From positions 62,001 through 126,000 of the forward strand of contig NZ_JBILJQ010000004.1 of NCBI RefSeq assembly GCF_044377145.1: 64,000 nt of DNA, in the 5' to 3' direction. Below are positions 32,959 to 40,570 of the stretch, piece by piece. Below the pieces are notes generated by a model. It saw nothing but the letters and a program-made list of their open reading frames with translations. It had not been told where the DNA came from and searched no databases. A program made the translations under genes and the position numbers. The DNA comes from Aquimonas sp044377145. Lineage in GTDB: Bacteria; Pseudomonadota; Gammaproteobacteria; Xanthomonadales; Xanthomonadaceae. The number at the start of each line of letters is the position of its first letter. The first letter of the stretch is position 1.

Positions 32959-35085
32959 TCACCTGTCCACACACACGTTGTGCGCGCCCGAGCCCAGGAA
33001 GGGGCTGTACGGACACTGCACATAGCGCAGGCGCACGCCGGCGGGGCTCAGCCGGTCCGCTCGTCGATCTGTCTGTGCATTGGCGATACCGGCGCCACGC
33101 GCGCTGACGTTGTGCACCGCCAGCAAGGCGACCATGTCGTCCTGATCGATGCCATCGCCAGACACACCCACCGCGCCGACCAATTGGCTGCCGCGATACA
33201 CCGGCAAGCCGCCGGGGAAAATCTGCAGGCCGTTCGCAAGATTGCCGCCCGGCGAAGCCGAGCTGCCTGCGCCCAGCTGCACGCCCACACAGTTGGCGGG
33301 CGTGTCGCTGCTGAAGCCCGGCAGCCCGGCGGTGAAGGCCACATGCTGGACGATGCCGTTCAGCACCAGATCGAGCTGGAAGCCGGTCGCGAACGGGCTC
33401 CACTGCCCGCGCGGCGCCGACAGCGGGCCCGGCGGCGCGTTCAGCAGACCATCGGGGAAGAATGGCCGCGCCAGATTGCCAATCGCACGCGCCGAGAATG
33501 CGGTCTCGCCCCGCAGCGCATTCGCGCCCAGCAGGCCGCGCAACGGCGTCAGCGTGGCGCGCAGGTCGATGCTGCGGCGCGGGCTCAAGTTGGCATCCAG
33601 CAGTACAGTCGGTTCGGTCAGGCCCTCAATGAAGGCTGCCGCCTGCGGCGAGGACATGAACGCCGCCGAGCGCGCCTTCTGCAGCGAGACATCGGCACCG
33701 AACACAGGCGCATCCGGGCTGCGCACCATGCCGAGGATCTCGCCGCGCGAGTCGACCACGGCGATCGATACCCGCGCCTTCGAGCCGAGCGGGCGACGGA
33801 TCTGCGCGCGGCTGGCATCGGCCACTTTCAGCGCTTCGGCGAGCAGGCCGCGCACCTCGTCCGCGCTCAGCGCCGCCGCAGCCTCACTGCCGGCGCGCGG
33901 CGGGTGACGCGGTGCATCGAAGGCATCGACCCAGACCAGGGCCTCAGCGCTGTCGAATTCGGTTTCTGCCGCCAGGCGCAGGCCTGATTCGGCCTGCCCA
34001 AACGCGGTGCCGGCGCGCAGGCTGCCGCCGCCGTAGCCCGGCACCGCAAGCAGCTGCCCATCGCCCGGGGTGAGTGCAGCGAAGCGCGCGCTGCCGACGC
34101 CCGCGGCCAGCTCGGCAGTACGCGTATCGGCGAAGCGCAGCACCTTGCCATCGACGGTGATGCGATCGGCGCGGATGTCGGCCGGCGCGCTGAAGCCCTG
34201 GGTCGCGGCGAGCGCGATCCGTTCATCGAGATCGCTGTCGAAATCGGCCACGCTCGGATCCAGCGTGTACAGACCGTCGGCGCTGATGCCGACACCGCCG
34301 ACCAGCACGCCCTGCTTGTACAGCGGAAAGCCGCCCGGGTCGGCCGACAGCCCCAGCGGCGAGCGCTTGGGGCCGGTGCTGGCCTGCATCAGGCTGGCGC
34401 GACGCATGAAATCCGAACAGGCCAGCTGGCTGAACTGCACGCCGAACAGCGGGCCGCCGGGCTGATTGATCTCGCCCGGATTGAAATGCTGCTGCACGAT
34501 CTGGCTGGCGGTGCGGGTGCTGAAGGCATTGCCGCCGCTGGACAGGTAGGCACCGGTGATCGCCTTGGCGATCGCCGCCAGCGCCGGGCCGCCGACGGCC
34601 GCCGGCAGCACGATGCCTTCGAGGCCACCGTCGATACCCGTTGCGCCGGCTGGAGTGCTGGTCACGCGCACATCGCGCGCTGCACCGGCCATCACATAGA
34701 CGCCGAGCACATTGCCGACCCGATCGACCACGGCGATGCTGGCGACCGCATTGGCTGCTCGCGCCTGCGCCACCGCTTGGGCGATGACTTGCCCGACGTC
34801 CTCGGCACTGAGCGTCTGCGAGGCTTCGATGCCGGCTGAGACGCTGCAGCTGGCGCAGGTCTGCGCCTGCGGTGCGGCTTGGACATTGCGGCTGCCGCTG
34901 CGGGCGGCGGGCTCCGTCAGTCCCATGCCACGCAGGCTGGCGCCCTCATTGGCTAGGCTGGAAGCCGTGCTGAAGACAGCCAGCAATGCGACGGCCACCG
35001 ACACCGCGAGCGGCGGCGCCGCGCCGAAACGCCACCGCCCCGCTCCATCGGCTCGCGTTCCGCACCACCGCCTGATCGCGTTCAT
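32959..35085 (-). CDS. Secreted protein with tandem GlcG/HbpS (heme-binding) domains
   Basis: A 708-residue exported protein with a signal segment (LAVSVAVALLAVFSTASSLA). It has two copies of the GlcG/HbpS fold. Copy 1 spans residues ~92-285, starting LSAEDVGQVIAQAVAQARA and ending at the signature GGFPLYKQGVLVGGVGIS. Copy 2 spans ~415-660, starting LSADEVRGLLAEALKVADA and ending GGLPVYRGSQLVGAVGVSG. HbpS-type proteins bind or degrade heme and can sense redox stress; GlcG is of unknown function. Each copy is longer than a single-domain member because of inserted loops. A CASC pair (no histidine) follows the signal peptide and cysteines occur near the end. The ATG overlaps the upstream stop (ATGA). 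It could deliver or store heme for the adjacent cytochromes. Confidence 0.8.
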   Translation of the reverse strand: MNAIRRWCGTRADGAGRWRFGAAPPLAVSVAVALLAVFSTASSLANEGASLRGMGLTEPAARSGSRNVQAAPQAQTCASCSVSAGIEASQTLSAEDVGQVIAQAVAQARAANAVASIAVVDRVGNVLGVYVMAGAARDVRVTSTPAGATGIDGGLEGIVLPAAVGGPALAAIAKAITGAYLSSGGNAFSTRTASQIVQQHFNPGEINQPGGPLFGVQFSQLACSDFMRRASLMQASTGPKRSPLGLSADPGGFPLYKQGVLVGGVGISADGLYTLDPSVADFDSDLDERIALAATQGFSAPADIRADRITVDGKVLRFADTRTAELAAGVGSARFAALTPGDGQLLAVPGYGGGSLRAGTAFGQAESGLRLAAETEFDSAEALVWVDAFDAPRHPPRAGSEAAAALSADEVRGLLAEALKVADASRAQIRRPLGSKARVSIAVVDSRGEILGMVRSPDAPVFGADVSLQKARSAAFMSSPQAAAFIEGLTEPTVLLDANLSPRRSIDLRATLTPLRGLLGANALRGETAFSARAIGNLARPFFPDGLLNAPPGPLSAPRGQWSPFATGFQLDLVLNGIVQHVAFTAGLPGFSSDTPANCVGVQLGAGSSASPGGNLANGLQIFPGGLPVYRGSQLVGAVGVSGDGIDQDDMVALLAVHNVSARGAGIANAQTDRRADRLSPAGVRLRYVQCPYSPFLGSGAHNVCVDR

Positions 35086-36845
35086 TGCTCAACTCCTGCG
35101 GTTGCTGCTGAGGCGGCATGCGGCGAGGGCCCGACCGCCTGCATCGGCGTGCCCGCGGGCAGATGGAAACCGTGGCAGCCGGTGCAGTCCAGCTGCACGT
35201 TCTGGCTGCCGCGCTGCTCGCCGTGACACGTCACGCAGCCGTCGATGCCCGGCATCAGCACATCGCTGCTGGCGCCTGACACATCGGCGGCATGGCAGCC
35301 GATGCAGGTGGCGTCATCTTCGGCGCGGGTGTCGCGACGCGTCAGGTGGGCGATATGGTCGAAACGTGCCTGCGGGTAGAAATCCGACACCAGTCGCACC
35401 GGCAGAATCTGCCAGCGTTCGTAGACCGCGCGCTCGGGGTGTTCGCTGACCTCGTGACAGGTGACGCAGCCGGAGCGGGTGAACTGGTTGTGCGCCTCGA
35501 TCTCGGCCCGTTCGCGGCCACAGGCCAGCGCGCCCTGCGGGCACGGATCGACATCGACCCGCGCCGGCCGGCGCCGATTGCGCTGGCCCACTTCGATCGT
35601 CTTGGCGGTGTCGGCGAACTGGCGGATGTAGTGCTCCTCCAGCGCCAGCACGGCTGCGCGCACCTGCGCATGCGGCAGCTGACGCTCGGGCTCTTCTTCG
35701 TCGAAACCCAGCCCGTGGCAGCTGCGGCAGTTGGCTTCCATGGTGATCGGCCGGAAATGCTCGCCATCGCTCAGCAGGCTGTGGCAATCAGCGCAGCCGA
35801 GCGCGCGATCCTCGGCGCGCACCTGCACGCGTTTGAAGTCGAGATGCACATCGTGCGGGAACTTCAGGTTCGAGCTCTCCGACGCCACCACATCGGCGGA
35901 AGGGCGCACCCGCTCGGTCGACCACGCCTTCAGCTCAGCATCGAAGCGCAGCAGGGCGAGCTGGAACTCCGGGTGCCGGCCCGGCTCGAAGCCCAGCACC
36001 GGATGCGCCATGCTGCCGCCGTTCTGATGGGTGGCGACCTGCTGCAGGTCGCGATGACAGTCGACGCATAGGCCGGTGTCCTCGCGCACCAGCATCGCCG
36101 GTTCGTTGTGTTCCTTGTGGCAGCTCGCGCAGTGGGCGTCGGCCAGCTGCGGAACCGCATGCACAGTCACATCGACATGGCCTTTCTGGCCCTCGTGGCA
36201 GCCGAGGCAGCCGCGGTCCGGCGTGGTCTCGAACAGCTTGAGATGGCAGCCATTGCAGTCGACATCGATCTCCAGCGTGTGGTGGGCATTGGCCAGCGGC
36301 CCACTGCTCCAGACCGCATCCGACAGCAGAGGCGTATTCGCGCGCAGCCAGCCGCCGAGCGCCGGATTGAAGAATCCAGCCAGCGGCAGCCCCAGCAAGA
36401 GGGCCGCCAGCAACACCAGCAGCCAGGCGTTGGCGCGCATGCGCAGGCCGGTCTGGTCGAGCCGGGTCTGGAAGTGCGTGGCCGGGCCAAAGTTCTGCGC
36501 CTGTTCGATCTGGGTCAGCTGCAGGGCGCCGCCGAAGCCGGCCGGTGCGGAGATCACGCCGAGCTCCTGCGCGCCGAGCTCCACCTTCTGCCCCGGCGAC
36601 AGCACCGCCGTGCGCACACTGACCCCGTCGAGCTGCATGCTCGCAGCGCCGACCGCACGCAGGCTGAAGCGGCCGCCCGACAACGGCTTGATGGTCAGAT
36701 GTCTGGGCGCGATCTGCGGGTCGTGCAGCTGCAGCGTCTGGTCGTTGCGATGGCCCAGCGTGATCAGCCCGCCCTCGTGGCTGGCCTCAAGCAGGGTTTC
36801 GGCCCCCTTGCGATCGCGATACACCCGGCGCAACAGAACAAGCAC
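35082..36845 (-). CDS. FHA domain - transmembrane - decaheme cytochrome c fusion
   Basis: A 587-residue protein. Residues ~1-105 form an FHA-like domain (LITLGHRNDQTLQL, PRHLTIKPL, ASMQLDGVSV) expected in the cytoplasm. One TM helix follows (~140-162, ANAWLLVLLAALLLGLPLAGF). The periplasmic part carries ten CX2CH heme sites: CNGCH, CLGCH, CASCH, CVDCH, CADCH, CRSCH, CVTCH, CIGCH, CVTCH, CTGCH. Motifs such as HKEHNEP and FPHDVHLDF supply likely axial histidines, as in cytochrome c3/c7-like modules. Coupling a phosphothreonine-recognition domain to an electron carrier across the inner membrane is rare. In this copy the usual FHA arginine is replaced (GHRND rather than GR), so phospho-binding may be altered. 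GTG start, 6 bp after the cytochrome b-like gene; ATGA overlap with the next gene. Confidence 0.85.
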   Translation of the reverse strand: MLVLLRRVYRDRKGAETLLEASHEGGLITLGHRNDQTLQLHDPQIAPRHLTIKPLSGGRFSLRAVGAASMQLDGVSVRTAVLSPGQKVELGAQELGVISAPAGFGGALQLTQIEQAQNFGPATHFQTRLDQTGLRMRANAWLLVLLAALLLGLPLAGFFNPALGGWLRANTPLLSDAVWSSGPLANAHHTLEIDVDCNGCHLKLFETTPDRGCLGCHEGQKGHVDVTVHAVPQLADAHCASCHKEHNEPAMLVREDTGLCVDCHRDLQQVATHQNGGSMAHPVLGFEPGRHPEFQLALLRFDAELKAWSTERVRPSADVVASESSNLKFPHDVHLDFKRVQVRAEDRALGCADCHSLLSDGEHFRPITMEANCRSCHGLGFDEEEPERQLPHAQVRAAVLALEEHYIRQFADTAKTIEVGQRNRRRPARVDVDPCPQGALACGRERAEIEAHNQFTRSGCVTCHEVSEHPERAVYERWQILPVRLVSDFYPQARFDHIAHLTRRDTRAEDDATCIGCHAADVSGASSDVLMPGIDGCVTCHGEQRGSQNVQLDCTGCHGFHLPAGTPMQAVGPSPHAASAATAGVEQ

Positions 36846-36851
36846 GGCGCG

Positions 36852-37763
36852 CTACCAGTAGAGGAAGACGGTGAGGATGTGCACCGTGAGCGCGGCCAGC
36901 AGGCCCACGGTGAGCGGAATATGCAGGTACAGCCACAGCTGCAGGCGCGCCTGCAGGGCGACGCTGCGGCGCAGCACCTCCAGCGCCCGCGCACGCTGCG
37001 CGGCCAGGCCGAGCAGGCTTTGCAGCGCGGCCGATTCCTCGCGCTTGCGCGCCTTCGGCACGCGCCCGGCTAGGTAGTCGAGCAGCTTCTGCTGGCCGCG
37101 GTTGGCGAGCATCTTCGAGCCCGCCGGCTGCGCCGCGGGGTCGATCATCTTCGAGTGGTCGCGGCCCAGCACCTGTGCCCACACGCCGCCGCCGAGGGTG
37201 GTGCGGTCGATCGCGCTTTCAACCACCGCCAACGTCAGCGCATCGGCCTGCTGGCCCTGTGCACGCATGTCGGCATCGATGCGGTTCAGCGTGGTCAGCC
37301 AGTCCTCGCGGCGACGGCCGGCGTGGATCGCCGCGATCCGGCGCGGCAGACGCAGGTAGACATACAGGCCATACACGCCGCTCAGGATCACCACCAGCAT
37401 CAGCACATAGGCCAGGCTGTGAACATTCCAGCCAAGTTGAAACGCGCTGTGCAGGGTCGCCACCACCACCAGGGCCAGGCCCAACATCACGTGGGCAGCG
37501 ACCCAGCCCTGCACGCTGCCCAGGTTGGATCGGTAGCTGCGCTTGCGAATTCCGAGAAGGGACAGCCACACGATCAGCACGGCGCCCAGGGTGCCCAGCA
37601 CATAGCCCTGCCAGCTGCCGCCGTTGGGCGGCAGGGTCGCCGGCTGGCTGGCGTAGATCGCGATCGATACGCCTGACACGGCCAGCGCCAGCCAGCCGTA
37701 GCGGCGCGCGCGCGGACCCAGAAAGCTGCCCGACGCCTCCCCACTGGCGCGCCCGCTAGCCAT
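36852..37763 (-). CDS. Membrane cytochrome b-like protein (predicted diheme)
   Basis: A 303-residue inner-membrane protein with five predicted TM helices (~22-40, 52-72, 85-109, 116-137, 274-301) and a ~130-residue soluble loop before the last. Two helices each hold a histidine pair 14 residues apart: H91/H105 in TM3 and H281/H295 in TM5. That is the spacing that lets two helices clamp two b hemes, one near each side of the membrane, as in ferric reductase and cytochrome b561-type proteins. The start overlaps the end of the FAD/Fe-S gene by 8 bp. It is placed to move electrons from the cytoplasmic oxidoreductase to the periplasmic FHA-decaheme cytochrome, or the reverse. Confidence 0.75.
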   Translation of the reverse strand: MASGRASGEASGSFLGPRARRYGWLALAVSGVSIAIYASQPATLPPNGGSWQGYVLGTLGAVLIVWLSLLGIRKRSYRSNLGSVQGWVAAHVMLGLALVVVATLHSAFQLGWNVHSLAYVLMLVVILSGVYGLYVYLRLPRRIAAIHAGRRREDWLTTLNRIDADMRAQGQQADALTLAVVESAIDRTTLGGGVWAQVLGRDHSKMIDPAAQPAGSKMLANRGQQKLLDYLAGRVPKARKREESAALQSLLGLAAQRARALEVLRRSVALQARLQLWLYLHIPLTVGLLAALTVHILTVFLYW

Positions 37764-40389
37764 TCAGTCGCTTCGCGATCAGGTCGGTGAAGCCGTCTGG
37801 CGCCAGCCGCACCGCCGCACCGGTTGGGCAGGCGCGCACGCAGGCCGGGCCGCCATCGATGCCCATGCAGGCGTCGCATTTCACCGCCTTCTTGCCGGCC
37901 GCCTTGGCCTGCTTGTCGGGCTTGGCAGCGCGATCCTCGCCAGGGCCGGCGCCGAAACCCATCAACAGCCAGGACAGCAGGCCGGGCTTTTCGGGAGCGG
38001 CGTACTCCATGCGGATCACGCCATAGGGGCAGTTGGTCTGGCAGTTGCCGCAGCCGATGCAGCGGTCATCGATGAAGACCTCGCCCGAGGGCGCGCGGTG
38101 GATCGAATCGACCGGGCAGTCCTTCATGCAGTGCGGGTGTTCGCAGTGGCGGCAGGAGATCGGCACCTGCACCGCCGCGAACGATTTGCCGCGATGCCGA
38201 TCCAGCCGCGAGATGCCGGCATGGGTCTCGGCGCAGGCCGTCTCACAGTTGTCGCAACCGACACAGAGCGCCTCGTCGATCAGCAGCGCATTGGTGGCCT
38301 CGCCCAGACCTTCGCCCATCAGGAACGAGACCAGCTCACCCCCCTCGGGCAGGGCCTCCAGCACCGAGAAACGACGCAGCTGGGCGCTGGTTTCGTCCTG
38401 CAGCGCGCCGACCCGCTGCGGGTCTTTCTTGAGCAGATCCAGAAACTCGGCGCGGCCCAGACGGATCGTTTCCACCCGCACCGCAGCCCGCGCGGTCTCG
38501 CGCCGGACCGGGTCGCCCATCAGGGCCATCTGCCCGCACAGCTGGCCGCTTTGCACATGGCCGACCGTAACCCCATCGCGCAACAGGGCGACGGTGCCGC
38601 TGCGCACCAGATGCAGGCAGTCGCCGGTTTCGTTCTGCGAGTACAGCGGCTCGCCAGCATTGAAGGTATGCACCTTGGCGGCCTGCGCCACCGCGCGCAG
38701 CTCGGCCACCGGCAGGGCTGGAGCGAAGTGCGCCTGCAGCGCGCGGACGATGAAGATCCAGTCCACACCGGCGCGCACTTCGTCGTTCGAGTTCAGCAGC
38801 TTCACCATCGTCCGCCGCGGGGTTTCGATGACGATGGTGTCAGCACCGATGAAGGCATCGCCGCCACGCGGGCGACCCGAGATCAGGCTCATCTCGCCGA
38901 AGAACTGGCCGGGCTGCAGCACGTACTCGGTGGCGTCGCCGTAGCGCAGCCGCACTTCGCCTTCGAGCACGGTGTAGAAACCGCTGCTGTATTCGCCCTC
39001 GCGGAACAGCACGCTGCCGGCCGCCAGCACCTCGGAGGCGCGCGGCTCGGGCGGCTCGGCGGTTTCGGATTCAGACGGCGTCTCGCCGGCGCGACGCATC
39101 TGCTCCAGCATCGCGGCCTGGCGCGCGCGCTGTTCGGCACGGCGACGCTCGATTGCAGCGCGCACCTGCTTGTTGGCGTCATTCAAGGTGTCGGCGTCAC
39201 CGGCGCTGACGATCAGCCGGCTCTCGATCAGCAGCTCGCGGAAGGCCAGCGCATTCATGCGCCGGAACATCGGAATGCGCTGCTGATACAGGGCCAGGAT
39301 TTCCTCGACCTCGGCCACATAGGGCAAGCCGGCAAACTGCAGCGCCAGCAGCACGTGATCGACCGGCCGCACCGCGCGTCCGAGGATGCTGTCGACCACA
39401 TCCTGGCCCTGGTTCATCGCCTGCTTGATCAGCGGGAAACCGGCCAGCGAACCGATCACATACAGGCCCGGCACGCTGCACTGGTACTGCGCATCGAGGG
39501 TGGGCAGCGCATCCGGGCGATCGCTCGGAAACGCCATGCCGCAGGCTTCCAGGAACTTGCGCGGCGGCGTGCCGCCCAGGCGCGCCAGCACCTTGTGGCA
39601 CTCGATCCGGCGCTGGCCATCGGGCGTGTTCAGCACCACCGCACCGCGACCGTCGGCGGCGGGTGGTTCGATGCTGGCGACCGAGGCGCGGTAGTGGCAG
39701 TGGAAGTCGAGCGCGCGGTCGTTGATCGCCTTCAGCACCGCGTTCAGATTGCCCTCTTTCGCGCGCGAGAATTCTTCGCGGCGGTTGACCATGTGCACGG
39801 CATTGAAGCGCGACAGGCCGAGTGCGTTCTCGATTGCGGAGTCACCGGCGCCGACTACCACGATGGTTTCGTTCTGCCAGGCCTCGGGGTCATCGAGCTG
39901 GTAGTGGACGATGCCGCAGTCCTCGCCCGGCGCACCGATCCGGTTGGGCTGGCCTTCGAGGCCGATCGCCAGCACCACATGCTCGGCGCGCACACGGCCG
40001 CCGTCCTTCAACTCGATCTCGAACCTGCCGCGCTCGCCGCGCAACGCGGTCACTTCCGAGCCGTAGCGGACGTTCACGCCCAAGGCCTCGATCCCGCGTG
40101 CCCAGGCATCCAGCACCGCCTCGCGCGAACCAGCGCGGAAACGCAGCGGGCTGCGCAGATCGAGAAAGCCGGGCTCGGCCATCACGAACTTGCCTTTCTG
40201 GTAGCGCTGGATGGTGCGCGCATGCGCTGCGGAGGCCTCCAGCAGCACGTGGCTGGGCGGCTGCCCCGGGCGCTCGGCGGCATCGATCTCGGCGGCGCGC
40301 GCAGCCGCGCTCAGCCCGGCCGGGCCAGAACCGATGATGGCGATCCGATAGCTGGCTGGAGTGCCGCCCGCGGGCTGCGACTCGTTCAT
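37756..40389 (-). CDS. FAD/NAD(P) oxidoreductase - double cNMP-binding - four [4Fe-4S] fusion
   Basis: An 877-residue cytosolic fusion. Residues ~15-330 are a thioredoxin-reductase-like flavoprotein with FAD loop IIGSGPAGLSAA and NAD(P) loop VVVGAGDSAIENALGL, ending at the FAD-contacting GLYVIGSLAGFPL. After a coiled linker come two cyclic-nucleotide-binding folds: ~455-560 (GSVLFREGEYSSGFYTVLEG, GQFFGEMSLI) and ~575-690 (LYSQNETGDCLHLVRSGTVA, GQLCGQMALMG). The C-terminal ~180 residues carry four cysteine clusters of the DmsB/HybA type (CVGCDNCETAC, CRHCEHPHCMKDCP, CIGCGNCQTNCP, CDACMGIDGGPACVRACP), enough for four [4Fe-4S] centres. ATG 40389 has GGGGGTG 5 nt upstream. It heads the operon and should link NAD(P)H to the membrane cytochrome. 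Confidence 0.88.
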   Translation of the reverse strand: MNESQPAGGTPASYRIAIIGSGPAGLSAAARAAEIDAAERPGQPPSHVLLEASAAHARTIQRYQKGKFVMAEPGFLDLRSPLRFRAGSREAVLDAWARGIEALGVNVRYGSEVTALRGERGRFEIELKDGGRVRAEHVVLAIGLEGQPNRIGAPGEDCGIVHYQLDDPEAWQNETIVVVGAGDSAIENALGLSRFNAVHMVNRREEFSRAKEGNLNAVLKAINDRALDFHCHYRASVASIEPPAADGRGAVVLNTPDGQRRIECHKVLARLGGTPPRKFLEACGMAFPSDRPDALPTLDAQYQCSVPGLYVIGSLAGFPLIKQAMNQGQDVVDSILGRAVRPVDHVLLALQFAGLPYVAEVEEILALYQQRIPMFRRMNALAFRELLIESRLIVSAGDADTLNDANKQVRAAIERRRAEQRARQAAMLEQMRRAGETPSESETAEPPEPRASEVLAAGSVLFREGEYSSGFYTVLEGEVRLRYGDATEYVLQPGQFFGEMSLISGRPRGGDAFIGADTIVIETPRRTMVKLLNSNDEVRAGVDWIFIVRALQAHFAPALPVAELRAVAQAAKVHTFNAGEPLYSQNETGDCLHLVRSGTVALLRDGVTVGHVQSGQLCGQMALMGDPVRRETARAAVRVETIRLGRAEFLDLLKKDPQRVGALQDETSAQLRRFSVLEALPEGGELVSFLMGEGLGEATNALLIDEALCVGCDNCETACAETHAGISRLDRHRGKSFAAVQVPISCRHCEHPHCMKDCPVDSIHRAPSGEVFIDDRCIGCGNCQTNCPYGVIRMEYAAPEKPGLLSWLLMGFGAGPGEDRAAKPDKQAKAAGKKAVKCDACMGIDGGPACVRACPTGAAVRLAPDGFTDLIAKRLNG

Positions 40390-40426
40390 CCGACACCCCC
40401 GTGGCGGATTGGGCTTGCGTGACGGC

Positions 40427-40456
40427 ACGGTAGGCGTTTGGTGAACAGCATGTCAA
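40427..40456 (-). promoter_or_regulatory. Sigma70-type promoter of the electron-conduit operon
   Basis: On the minus strand a perfect TTGACA -35 (40451-40456), an 18-nt spacer and TACCGT (40427-40432). Transcription would start about 30 nt before the ATG at 40389. The -10 is weak (three of six), which would fit activator-dependent expression. No operator dyad was identified. Confidence 0.5.
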
Positions 40457-40570
40457 CGAGAATTCCTTGGCGCTGACAGCCGCCAGCGCGGGGGATACGG
40501 GGGATGCCACCGCATCCGGACATGCGTGGGCAAGGCGAGCCGCAGACTGCACGGCGCTACCATGCACGGC

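Noticed and set aside
34860..34880. Heme c site in the double HbpS protein
   Set aside because: The sequence is CASC followed by serine; the histidine of CXXCH is missing.
38098..40422. 774-codon open frame on the plus strand opposite the FAD/cNMP/Fe-S gene
   Set aside because: It is the antisense shadow of a clearly conserved gene in GC-rich DNA; its translation is rich in Gln/Arg/His/Ala without any motif.
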